A stretch of DNA of 64,000 nt, from assembly GCF_001050035.1 (NCBI RefSeq), contig NZ_CVTA01000001.1, positions 1 to 64,000 on the forward strand, given 5' to 3'. The position numbers were made by a program, and so were the translations under genes. How positions within the stretch are numbered: the stretch's first letter is position 1; every line of letters starts with the position of its first letter. The notes beneath the pieces are model-generated. The model searched no databases and was not told where the DNA came from. It saw nothing but the letters and a program-made list of their open reading frames with translations. Source of the DNA: Mycolicibacterium komanii. GTDB lineage: Bacteria; Actinomycetota; Actinomycetes; Mycobacteriales; Mycobacteriaceae. Positions 56,111-64,000 of the stretch are shown piece by piece.

Positions 56111-57685
56111 GTGCAGCTACTCGACGTGGCCACCGCGTCCACCGAGGTCGGCGCCTCCTCGTCGCGGCTGGCCAAGACGGCCCGCATCGCGGACCTGCTG
56201 GCCCGCGCGGGTGAGGAGGGCGACGCCGACCAGGTGGCGGTCGTCGTGTCGTGGCTCTCCGGCGAACTGCCGCAACGGCAGATCGGCGTCGGCTGGGCTG
56301 CGTTGCGCTCGCTGCCGCCCCCGGCGGAGTCCGCGTCGCTGACGGTTCCGGACGTCCACGCTCGCTTCACCGAGATTGGGCAGGTCGCGGGCAAGGGTTC
56401 GCAAGCTCGGCGCGCCCAACTGCTCGCCGGACTGTTCGGCGCCGCCACCGAGACCGAGCAGACGTTCCTGCGCCGGCTGCTGGGCGGGGAACTGCGCCAG
56501 GGCGCACTCGTCGGCGTGATGGCCGACGCGGTGGCCAAAGCAGCCGACCTGCCGGCCGCCGCGGTGCGCCGCGCCGCGATGCTCGGCGGCGACCTGCCCG
56601 CCGTCGCGGCCGCCGCCCTGACCGTCGGCGAGGCCGCGCTCGAACGGTTCACGCTGACGGTCGGCCGTCCGGTCGGTCCGATGCTGGCGCAGACGGCCGC
56701 CGGCGTGACCGAGGCTCTTGAACGGCTCGGCGGCACAGCGGTTTTCGAGGCGAAACTGGACGGCGCCCGAGTCCAGGTGCATCGCCGGGGCGACGAGGTT
56801 TCCATCTACACGAGAAGCCTCGACGACGTGACCGCCCGCCTACCGGAGGTCGTCGCCGCCGCGTTGGCGCTGCCCGTCACGACGTTGATCGCCGACGCCG
56901 AGGCGATCGCCCTTCGCCCCGACGGGCGGCCACACCGCTTCCAGGTCACGGCGTCGCGCTTCGGCCGCTCCGCCGACATCGCCGCCGCCGCAGCGGCCCA
57001 GCCGCTGTCGGTCTTCGTGTTCGACGTGCTGCACGTCGATGGCGTCGACCTGCTGGACAAGCCGGCCAGTGAGCGCATCGAGGTGCTCGACGCGCTCGTC
57101 CCGAAGCTGCATCGCGTCGACCGCCTCGTCACCGGCGACGTCGACCAGGCGCGAGAGTTTCTGGACGTGACGCTGGCCGCGGGTCACGAGGGCGTGATGG
57201 CCAAGTCGTTGACCGCGCCGTACGAGGCGGGTCGTCGCGGGGCCGGCTGGCTCAAGGTCAAACCCGTGCACACCCTCGACCTGGTGGTCCTCGCGGTCGA
57301 ATGGGGGTCCGGACGGCGCAGCGGCAAGCTGTCGAACATCCACCTCGGCGCCCGCGATCCCCAGACCGGCGAATTCGTCATGCTGGGAAAGACTTTCAAG
57401 GGGATGACCGACGCGATGCTCGAATGGCAGACCGCGCGCTTCCTCGAGCTGGCCGACGGGCCCACCGACGGCTCAGGCCCGATGGCCGGCTCGGCCGGCC
57501 GTGTGGTGCGGGTCAGGCCCGAGCAGGTCGTCGAGATCGCGTTCGACGGTGTGCAGACCTCGTCGCGGTATCCCGGCGGCATGGCGTTGCGATTCGCCAG
57601 GGTGCTGCGGTACCGCGACGACAAGAGCCCCGCCGAAGCCGACACCATCGACACGGTCCGGGCGTTCTACCAGCGCGGAAGTTAA
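56111..57685 (+). CDS. ligB: ATP-dependent DNA ligase LigB
   Basis: 524 aa from GTG 56111; the frame is open to 55769 but overlaps the preceding gene. N-terminal DNA-binding domain, then nucleotidyltransferase domain with motif [14 protein letters not shown] (adenylated Lys215), [13 protein letters not shown] (motif III), EGVMAKSL (motif IV), [10 protein letters not shown] (motif V), and OB-fold at the C-terminus. One of the accessory ATP-dependent ligases of mycobacteria (Rv3062). Confidence 0.93.
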   Translation: MQLLDVATASTEVGASSSRLAKTARIADLLARAGEEGDADQVAVVVSWLSGELPQRQIGVGWAALRSLPPPAESASLTVPDVHARFTEIGQVAGKGSQARRAQLLAGLFGAATETEQTFLRRLLGGELRQGALVGVMADAVAKAADLPAAAVRRAAMLGGDLPAVAAAALTVGEAALERFTLTVGRPVGPMLAQTAAGVTEALERLGGTAVFEAKLDGARVQVHRRGDEVSIYTRSLDDVTARLPEVVAAALALPVTTLIADAEAIALRPDGRPHRFQVTASRFGRSADIAAAAAAQPLSVFVFDVLHVDGVDLLDKPASERIEVLDALVPKLHRVDRLVTGDVDQAREFLDVTLAAGHEGVMAKSLTAPYEAGRRGAGWLKVKPVHTLDLVVLAVEWGSGRRSGKLSNIHLGARDPQTGEFVMLGKTFKGMTDAMLEWQTARFLELADGPTDGSGPMAGSAGRVVRVRPEQVVEIAFDGVQTSSRYPGGMALRFARVLRYRDDKSPAEADTIDTVRAFYQRGS

Positions 57686-57736
57686 TGCGGAGCGGTTTTG
57701 ACACGTCGTCGGCGCCGCCGATGAAAAGATCGCCAC

Positions 57737-60040
57737 ATGGCATCTCCCACCGCTCCCGCGGAGCGCACAGAGGAAACCAGAGGCGACGTCACCTACATCC
57801 GCACCGTGAAGGATCTGCCGCCCGTCGCGATCGTCGATCGTTCGCCGATCACCGTCCGGCACCGGATCATCTTCGGGATCATCGCCCTGCTCGGCGCGGT
57901 CGCCTGGGCGGTGATCGCGTTCTTCCGCGGGGAGACCGTCAACGCCGTGTGGTTCGTCATCGCCGCGATCTGCACGTACGTGATCGGCTTCCGGTTCTAC
58001 GCCCGGCTCATCGAGATGAAGATCGTCCGTCCGCGCGACGACAACGCCACTCCCGCCGAACTATTCGAGAACGGCACCGACTACATGCCGACCGACCGGC
58101 GGGTGCTCTTCGGACACCACTTCGCCGCGATCGCCGGTGCGGGTCCGCTCGTCGGGCCCGTCCTCGCCATGCAGATGGGGTACCTGCCCGGGACCATCTG
58201 GATCATCATCGGCGCGGTTGTGGCGGGTTGCGTCCAGGACTATCTGGTGTTGTCGATATCGACCCGGCGGCGGGGCCGCTCGCTCGGTCAAATGGCCCGC
58301 GACGAACTGGGGACGATCGGCGGCGTGGCCGCGATCATCGGCGTGCTCGTCATCATGGTGATCCTGCTCGCCGTGCTGGCGTTGGTGGTCGTCGGCGCCC
58401 TGGCCGAGAGCCCGTGGGGCGTCTTCTCGATCGCGATGACGATCCCGATCGCGATCTTCATGGGTCTGTACCTGAGGTTCCTGCGGCCGGGCCGGGTCTC
58501 GGAGGTGTCGGTGATCGGCGTCGTGCTGCTGCTGTTCGCCGTCGCCGCCGGCGGGTGGGTCGCCGACACATCCTGGGGCGCCGACTGGTTCACGCTGTCG
58601 AAGGTGAGCCTGTCGTGGGCCATCATCATCTACGGTTTCGCCGCGTCCGTGCTGCCGGTCTGGCTGCTGCTCGCGCCGCGCGACTATCTGTCGACGTTCA
58701 TGAAGGTCGGCACCATCGCGCTGCTCGCGGTCGGCATCCTGCTCGCCCGCCCGATCATGGAGGCGCCGGCGATTTCGGCGTTCGCGGCCCAGGGCACGGG
58801 CCCGGTGTTCGCGGGATCGCTGTTCCCGTTCCTGTTCATCACGATCGCATGCGGCGCCCTGTCCGGTTTCCACGCGCTGATCTCCTCGGGCACCACGCCC
58901 AAGCTGCTGGAGAAGGAAGGTCAGATGCGGCTGATCGGCTACGGCGGAATGCTCACCGAGTCGTTCGTCGCGATCATGGCGCTCATCACCGCGGCCATCC
59001 TCAACCAGCATCTGTACTTCGCGATCAACGCGCCCGCGGCCTCGACCGGCGCTACGGCGGAGACCGCCGCGGCCTATGTCAACAACCTGCCGATCGACAG
59101 CCCACCGGTCAGCGCCGAGCAGATCGCGCAGGCCGCGGAAAGCGTTGGCGAGGAATCGATCGTGTCGAGGACCGGCGGTGCGCCCACGCTGGCGTTCGGC
59201 ATGTCCGAGGTGCTGAGCAAGGTCTTCGGCGGTGACGCGCTCAAGGCGTTCTGGTATCACTTCGCGATCATGTTCGAGGCATTGTTCATCCTCACCACCG
59301 TCGACGCCGGCACCCGGGTCGCGCGGTTCATGCTCTCGGACGGACTGAGCAACCTCGGCGGGCCGCTGCGCAAGCTGAAGGATCCGAGTTGGCGTGTGGG
59401 AGCGTGGATCTGCAGCCTGGCCGTGGTGGCGGCGTGGGGCAGCATCCTGCTGATGGGCGTCACCGATCCGCTCGGCGGCATCAACACGCTGTTCCCGCTG
59501 TTCGGCATCGCCAACCAGTTGTTGGCCGCCATCGCCTTGACGGTCGTGACCGTGGTGGTGGTGAAGAAGGGTCTACTGAAATGGGCGTGGATACCGGCGG
59601 TTCCGTTGTTGTGGGACCTGACGGTGACGATGACGGCGTCGTGGCAGAAGATCTTCTCCGGTGATCCGAAGGTCGGCTACTGGACACAACACTTCCAGTA
59701 CCGCAACGCCAAGGACGCGGGTGAGTCGACGTTCGGTGCGGCCAAGAACGCCGGTGAACTCGACGCGGTCATCCGCAACACGTTCATTCAGGGAACGCTG
59801 TCGATCATCTTCGCGCTGCTGGTGCTGATCGTGTTCGTCGCCGGGGTGATCATGGTGATCCGGACGCTGCGCGGCAACGCGTCGCCGACGACCGAGGACG
59901 AACCGGTTCCCTCGCGGATCTTCGGACCGTCGGGCCTGATCATGACCAAGCCGGAGAAGGAGGTGCAGAAGCAATGGGACGAGCTAGCGAAATCGCACGC
60001 GAAATCGGTTCGAACTGGCGCACATTCGTCGGCGACCTGA
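57737..60040 (+). CDS. cstA: Carbon starvation protein CstA, pyruvate/peptide transporter
   Basis: 767 aa, about 16-18 membrane segments. HHFAAIAGAGPLVGPVLAMQMGYLPG, GCVQDYLVLSISTRRRGRSLGQMARDE, and LFPFLFITIACGALSGFHALISSGTTPK are the CstA family signatures. E. coli relatives import pyruvate (BtsT) or peptides under carbon starvation. Its last 67 bases overlap the small YbdD-type gene; both follow ligB, as in M. tuberculosis (Rv3063). Confidence 0.93.
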   Translation: MASPTAPAERTEETRGDVTYIRTVKDLPPVAIVDRSPITVRHRIIFGIIALLGAVAWAVIAFFRGETVNAVWFVIAAICTYVIGFRFYARLIEMKIVRPRDDNATPAELFENGTDYMPTDRRVLFGHHFAAIAGAGPLVGPVLAMQMGYLPGTIWIIIGAVVAGCVQDYLVLSISTRRRGRSLGQMARDELGTIGGVAAIIGVLVIMVILLAVLALVVVGALAESPWGVFSIAMTIPIAIFMGLYLRFLRPGRVSEVSVIGVVLLLFAVAAGGWVADTSWGADWFTLSKVSLSWAIIIYGFAASVLPVWLLLAPRDYLSTFMKVGTIALLAVGILLARPIMEAPAISAFAAQGTGPVFAGSLFPFLFITIACGALSGFHALISSGTTPKLLEKEGQMRLIGYGGMLTESFVAIMALITAAILNQHLYFAINAPAASTGATAETAAAYVNNLPIDSPPVSAEQIAQAAESVGEESIVSRTGGAPTLAFGMSEVLSKVFGGDALKAFWYHFAIMFEALFILTTVDAGTRVARFMLSDGLSNLGGPLRKLKDPSWRVGAWICSLAVVAAWGSILLMGVTDPLGGINTLFPLFGIANQLLAAIALTVVTVVVVKKGLLKWAWIPAVPLLWDLTVTMTASWQKIFSGDPKVGYWTQHFQYRNAKDAGESTFGAAKNAGELDAVIRNTFIQGTLSIIFALLVLIVFVAGVIMVIRTLRGNASPTTEDEPVPSRIFGPSGLIMTKPEKEVQKQWDELAKSHAKSVRTGAHSSAT

Positions 60041-60177
60041 TGGGCGACACCCACTACCGGCGCTACGTCGAGCACCGGTTGCGCACCCATCCGGGCGAAC
60101 CGGTCCTCTCCGAACGGGACTACTGGCGAATGCGGCATGCCGCCGCGGACGCCAATCCGGGCGCGCGCTGCTGCTGA
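59974..60177 (+). CDS. YbdD/YjiX-family small protein
   Basis: 67 aa, overlapping the end of cstA by 67 bases in another frame. GDTHYRRYVEHRLRTHPGEPVLSERDYWR is the family signature (key residues HYRRYVEH and ERDYWR). YbdD/YjiX proteins are the small partner always found next to CstA-family transporters; recent work suggests they aid transport. Two C-terminal Cys. Confidence 0.87.
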   Translation: MGRASEIAREIGSNWRTFVGDLMGDTHYRRYVEHRLRTHPGEPVLSERDYWRMRHAAADANPGARCC

Positions 60178-60253
60178 GCGCTCGTTTCTGCACCCAGGGC
60201 TGTGATTCGACCGCGACGACGACCCGCAGTGCAATCTTCGCCGCGCGAGCCGC

Positions 60254-61492
60254 CTAGCCCGTCAGCGTGTAGCGGATCGGCAAGTGCTTGAGCCCGCCGA
60301 CGAAGGTGGTGGCCACATACTCGGGTCGGCCCGTCGGTTCGACGGCCTTCAGCCGGGGCAAGAGCTCAGTGAAGAAGCTGTTGACCTCCATGCGCGCCAA
60401 CGCCGCCCCCAGGCAGAAGTGCACGCCGTAACCGAAGGCGACGTGCTTGTTCGGATCGCGGCAGATGTCGAAGCGGAACGGATCGTCGAATACGTCCTCG
60501 TCGCGGTTGCCCGAAACATAGGACAGCAGAACCGATTCCCCCGCCGCGATCGGTACCCCGCGGACGACGGTGTCCTCGGCGGCCGTGCGCATGAATGCCT
60601 TCACCGGTGTGACCCACCGGATCATCTCCTCGGTCGCCAGCGGCATCAGGTGCATGTCCGCCCGCAGACGGTCGAGCTGGTCGGGATGCTCGATGAGTGC
60701 GTGCAAACCACCGGAGATCACCGCACTGGTCGTGTCGTGTCCGGCCGTGGCGATGATGAGGTAGTAGGAGACGGTGTCGATATCCGACAGCGGTTCGCCG
60801 TCGATCGTGGCGTTGGCGATCGCAGACGCGAGATCCTCGGTCGGGTTGGCGCGACGCGCCGCGGTCAATTCGTTGAAATAGCCGAACATCTCGAGCAGCA
60901 CCGCCATCGACTCCTCGAGTGAGTCGCTGCGCTGCAGTTCGGCGTCGTCCGCGCCGAACAGCTCCTGCGTGTACTTCAACATCTGCGGGAAGTCGGACTC
61001 GGGAATTCCGAGCATCGACATGATGACGTACAGCGGGTAATTCACCGCGACCTCCTGCACGAAGTCGCACTCGGGTGCCCGCTCGACCATCCCGTCGACG
61101 AACCGCTTGGCCAGCTCGTCGATCCGCACCTTCAAGTCCCGCATGGCCTTCGGGCGGAACCAGTTCGCGCCGATCGCGCGGAAGTCGCGGTGCTGCGGAT
61201 CGTCCATGTGGATCAGCGTTTTGACGCCGATCGCGGCCTGTTGCTCGTCGCCCTGGGCGGTCGTCAGCACCGGCCGCGGTGAGTTGGTGAACACATCGTT
61301 GGCACGCTCGATCTCCATGATGTCGGCGTGCTTGGTGATGGCCCAGAACGGGTTGTAGTCGGGCACCTCCACCCGCGATACGGGGGCGTTGGCGCGCAGG
61401 TGAGCCAGGGCGGTGTGCAACGCCGGTTCGTCGGTGTACGACCGGGGGTCGGCGAGCACCTTCGCCCCTTCGTCCATGACACGCGCGCTCAT
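60254..61492 (-). CDS. Cytochrome P450
   Basis: 412 aa from ATG 61492, which overlaps the upstream gene stop and has GAGGAG before it. I-helix TAGHDTTSAVISG, ExxR in ATEEMIRWV, haem loop HVAFGYGVHFCLGAALARME. Standard soluble class I bacterial P450, of the type found in mycobacterial sterol/lipid degradation (CYP125/142-like region), but family number cannot be fixed by eye. Coupled to the F420-type oxidoreductase. Confidence 0.88.
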   Translation of the reverse strand: MSARVMDEGAKVLADPRSYTDEPALHTALAHLRANAPVSRVEVPDYNPFWAITKHADIMEIERANDVFTNSPRPVLTTAQGDEQQAAIGVKTLIHMDDPQHRDFRAIGANWFRPKAMRDLKVRIDELAKRFVDGMVERAPECDFVQEVAVNYPLYVIMSMLGIPESDFPQMLKYTQELFGADDAELQRSDSLEESMAVLLEMFGYFNELTAARRANPTEDLASAIANATIDGEPLSDIDTVSYYLIIATAGHDTTSAVISGGLHALIEHPDQLDRLRADMHLMPLATEEMIRWVTPVKAFMRTAAEDTVVRGVPIAAGESVLLSYVSGNRDEDVFDDPFRFDICRDPNKHVAFGYGVHFCLGAALARMEVNSFFTELLPRLKAVEPTGRPEYVATTFVGGLKHLPIRYTLTG

Positions 61493-62544
61493 GACGACTC
61501 CTCGCTCAGGCGACCGTCGGGGTCGCGGATTTCTCGAACAACTTGGCAGACCGCCTCTTCGGGGATCGTTCGGGGGAAGCCGATCAGCACCCTGTCGATC
61601 AGGCCGTCGCAGCGGTCTCGGATCTTGGCGGCCAGCTTGTCGATCGGGGCGACGACCGCGAACGCGTCGAGGATCTCGTCGTCGATCAACGTCCCCATCG
61701 CATCCCACTCGCCGGCGAGGCTGAGTCGGTGCAGATCGTCGTGCAGGTCACCCCAGCCGTGCAGCGCCAGCACTTTGCGGTAGGCCGGCGTCGAACCGTA
61801 GAAGGCGATCTGTTTGCGGGTGGCCACGGAGGCCTCGTCCACCTCACCCTCGTCCGCGCCGGTCACCACGAAGATCGGACACGACACCTGAAAGTTACTG
61901 CGCTGCCGGCCCGATCGGGCCATCCCGCGCTCGAGCGCCGGGATGGTGACGTCCTCGAAGTAGCGCTTGGTCGTGAAGGCGTGGGCCAGCACGCCGTCGG
62001 CGACCTCGCCGGCCATCTCGGTCATCGCTTCGCCGACCGCGGCGAGGAACACCTTCGGGAACCCGTAGTCGTGCGGTTCGGGAGTGAACATCGGCGTCAT
62101 CAGCTTGTGCGTGTAGAAGTCGCCTTCGAATCGCAAGCGTGTGCCGTCGCGCCAGCACGTCCAGATCTCGCGCATCGCGTGCACGAATTCGCCCATGCGG
62201 CGCACGGGTTGGCTCCACGGCATGCTGAACCGCTTCTCGATGTGCGGGCGGACCTGGGACCCCAGCCCCACGATGAGCCTACCGCGCGAGTAATCCTGCA
62301 GATCCCAGCCGATGTTGGCCACGTTCATGGGGTTTCGCGCGAAGGCCACCGCGATGCTGGTGCCGAGGTCGAGGGTCTCGGTGTGCTCGGCGGCCAGCGT
62401 CAGCGGCAGAAACGGGTCGTGGGCCACCTCGGCCGTCCAGCACCCGTCATACCCGCGCCGCTGCAGCGTGCTCGCAGTTCCCGCCACGTTGGCGAGCTGA
62501 CTCGAAACCGCCCCGTCCACCTTCAGGCCGGCGCCGCTAACCAT
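61489..62544 (-). CDS. F420-dependent LLM-class oxidoreductase
   Basis: 351 aa from ATG 62544; the frame is open to 62694 but overlaps the divergent gene region. Luciferase-like monooxygenase TIM-barrel: GYDGCWTAEVAHDPFLPL, LGTSIAVAFARNPMNVANIGWDLQD, RLIVGLGSQVRPHIEKRF, VFLAAVGEAMTEMAGEVADG. This corresponds to the F420-dependent TIGR03617-type group. Likely acts with the P450 on the same compound; overlaps it by four bases. Divergent from the carboxylase gene. Confidence 0.88.
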   Translation of the reverse strand: MVSGAGLKVDGAVSSQLANVAGTASTLQRRGYDGCWTAEVAHDPFLPLTLAAEHTETLDLGTSIAVAFARNPMNVANIGWDLQDYSRGRLIVGLGSQVRPHIEKRFSMPWSQPVRRMGEFVHAMREIWTCWRDGTRLRFEGDFYTHKLMTPMFTPEPHDYGFPKVFLAAVGEAMTEMAGEVADGVLAHAFTTKRYFEDVTIPALERGMARSGRQRSNFQVSCPIFVVTGADEGEVDEASVATRKQIAFYGSTPAYRKVLALHGWGDLHDDLHRLSLAGEWDAMGTLIDDEILDAFAVVAPIDKLAAKIRDRCDGLIDRVLIGFPRTIPEEAVCQVVREIRDPDGRLSEESS

Positions 62545-62630
62545 GGTCGTAGACGCTACAGTAAGCAATTCAGTATGGTCAACGAGGCCGTGCCGGTGCG
62601 ACGATCGCCTATCCATGGACAGGAGTTGAG

Positions 62631-64000
62631 ATGACCAAGGCCGAGGATTGGCACGCGACACTCGACGAGCTGACGCGCCGGCGCCAGAACGCATACGACA
62701 TGGGCGGCACCGACCGGCTCGCCAAGCACCACGGCAAGGGCAAGCTCGACGCCCGCGCGCGCATCGAGTACCTCCTCGACAAGGGCACCTTCCGCGAGTT
62801 CGGCACCCTGGTCGGCGGCGACATCGCCGCCGACGGCATCGTGGCAGGCTCCGGGTATCTCGACGGCCGGCCGGTGATGATCGGCGCCGAGGATTTCACG
62901 ACCCTCGCCGGCAGCATCGGGCCCGGTGGCAATGCGAAGCGTTATCGGTTGGCGGAGTTGGCGTTGCGCGACAAGGTGCCGCTGGTGATGCTGCTCGAGG
63001 GCGCGGGTTTCCGCCCCAGCGGCGAGCACTACGGCCGCACCCCGACCGATCTTCTCGCGCAGGCGCAGTGCTCGGGCAAGGTGCCGATGGTCGCTGGCCT
63101 GCTCGGCCCGTCTGCGGGGCACGGCGCGCTGGTCGCCCCGGTGTGCGACTGGACGGTAATGAGCCGCCAGGGCGCCATCTTCACCGCGGGGCCGCCCGTG
63201 GTGAAAGAGTCGACGGGCGAGGACATCTCGAAGGAAGACCTCGGCGGCCCATCGGTGGCGATCGCCAGCGGCGTGATCCACAACCTCGCCGAGGACGACG
63301 AGGCCGTGCTCGACGATATCCGCCGCTACCTGTCCTACTTCCCCTCGAGCGCGTGGTCGTATCCGGAGCCGCTGCCCGCCGACGACACGGCCGCGCCGCG
63401 GACCACCCCGGAACTGCTCGAGTTGGTGCCCCGGGGCAACCGGCGCGTCTACGATATGCGGCGCGTGCTCGACGTCGTCTTCGACCGCCCAGACTGGTTC
63501 GAGGTGCAGCCCAAGTTCGGGCCCGCGATCATCTGCGCGCTGACCCATCTCGGCGGTCATCCGGTCGCGGTGGTGGCCAACCAGCCGCAGGTGATCGCCG
63601 GATCGATCGACGCCGACGCCGCGGACAAGGCGGCGCACTTCATCGCGGTCGCCGACTCGTTCCACCTGCCGATCGTGTTCCTCGCCGACAACCCGGGCAT
63701 GCTGCCCGGCAGCCGGTCGGAGAAGGCGGGCGTGCTGCGCAGCGGTGCGCGGATGTTCGCCGCGCAGACCGCCGCGACGACGATCAAGCTGCACGTCACG
63801 CTGCGCAAGGCGTACGGGTTCGGCTCGATGGTGATGTCGCTGTTGGGGTTTGACAACCAGAGCGCGACGTTCGCGTATCCGGGCGCGACGATGGGCGCGA
63901 TGAGCGCGGCCGCGCTGAGCAAGGCCTCACACGCCGCGGAGGATGTGGAGGCGCGGCTTCGGCAGATGGAGGTCGAGGCGTCGTTCCGGTCGGCGGGGCA
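62631..64000 (+). CDS. Acyl-CoA carboxylase carboxyltransferase subunit (partial)
   Basis: 456 codons visible, runs off the right edge. ATG 62631 with AGGAG at 62621-62625. N-terminal half: DRLAKHHGKGKLDARARIEYLLD, GSIGPGGNAKRYRLAELA, GAGFRPSGEHYGRTPTD, PPVVKESTGEDI; C-terminal half: VVANQPQVIAGSIDADAADKAAHFI, FLADNPGMLPGSRSEKAG, LRKAYGFGSMVMS. These are the AccD/PCCB-type carboxyltransferase N and C lobes with both oxyanion-hole regions. It transfers carboxyl from biotin to an acyl-CoA. A biotin carboxylase gene should follow outside the window. Confidence 0.9.
   Translation, partial: MTKAEDWHATLDELTRRRQNAYDMGGTDRLAKHHGKGKLDARARIEYLLDKGTFREFGTLVGGDIAADGIVAGSGYLDGRPVMIGAEDFTTLAGSIGPGGNAKRYRLAELALRDKVPLVMLLEGAGFRPSGEHYGRTPTDLLAQAQCSGKVPMVAGLLGPSAGHGALVAPVCDWTVMSRQGAIFTAGPPVVKESTGEDISKEDLGGPSVAIASGVIHNLAEDDEAVLDDIRRYLSYFPSSAWSYPEPLPADDTAAPRTTPELLELVPRGNRRVYDMRRVLDVVFDRPDWFEVQPKFGPAIICALTHLGGHPVAVVANQPQVIAGSIDADAADKAAHFIAVADSFHLPIVFLADNPGMLPGSRSEKAGVLRSGARMFAAQTAATTIKLHVTLRKAYGFGSMVMSLLGFDNQSATFAYPGATMGAMSAAALSKASHAAEDVEARLRQMEVEASFRSAG

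Overview
The window is high-GC, gene-dense chromosomal DNA from a member of the Mycobacteriaceae, most likely a fast-growing Mycolicibacterium-type species. The evidence is gene content and order. Long blocks follow the order I remember for M. tuberculosis Rv3034c to Rv3063: serB2, ctaD, fecB, adhC, nrdF2, a Baeyer-Villiger monooxygenase, nrdE-nrdI-nrdH, an FMN reductase, dinB2, cyp136, ligB and cstA. Genes absent from that order are interleaved. Rv numbers below are family and synteny labels from memory, not database results.

Layout. 1-17.6 kb: an IniB-like fragment; a hexapeptide acyltransferase; a beta-propeller lipoprotein; an alanine/glycine:cation symporter; a leftward operon (ABC ATPase, NUDIX hydrolase, EchA17-like protein, two methyltransferases) ending near an exported Rv3036c-type protein; a divergent MocR regulator / YczE membrane protein pair; then serB2, ctaD, fecB, a YciI protein and adhC. 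17.7-29 kb is accessory: a bicupin, a two-component system with an extra stand-alone receiver, exported and membrane proteins, a TetR/SDR/SnoaL/NADP-oxidoreductase cluster, a Tat-type alkylsulfatase broken by one frameshift, and a GAF protein. 29-42.3 kb: class Ib ribonucleotide reductase in two loci (nrdF; nrdHIE), each preceded by paired palindromes fitting NrdR boxes 32 bp apart. Between them lie a monooxygenase with a TetR gene, a geranylgeranyl-reductase-type flavoprotein, and a six-gene leftward operon (exported protein, ABC ATPase and permease, methyltransferase, ArsR/SufR-like regulator, cupin) preceded by an IdeR/DtxR-like iron box. 42.3-48.4 kb: a TetR gene, dinB2 coupled to an AAA ATPase, an SDR, a TetR with a clean palindromic operator, and cyp136. 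48.4-64 kb: a stand-alone LeuA-type regulatory domain protein, a PAS-ANTAR protein, a TauE permease, an aminoglycoside-phosphotransferase-fold kinase, a poxB broken by two frameshifts, an SDR, a membrane molybdopterin oxidoreductase, ligB, cstA with its small partner, a P450/F420-oxidoreductase operon, and an acyl-CoA carboxylase subunit cut by the right edge.

Most interesting points: the iron-box operon at 34-37.9 kb; the DinB2-type polymerase with glutamine at the steric-gate position and its coupled ATPase; the stand-alone LeuA regulatory domain sharing an intergenic region that holds a long hairpin with a PAS-ANTAR gene; and the YczR/YczE locus with a micro-ORF and a palindromic operator. 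Three single-base frameshifts in two metabolic genes sit in or beside short homopolymers and need read-level checking. I see no tRNA, rRNA, CRISPR array, insertion sequence or prophage.
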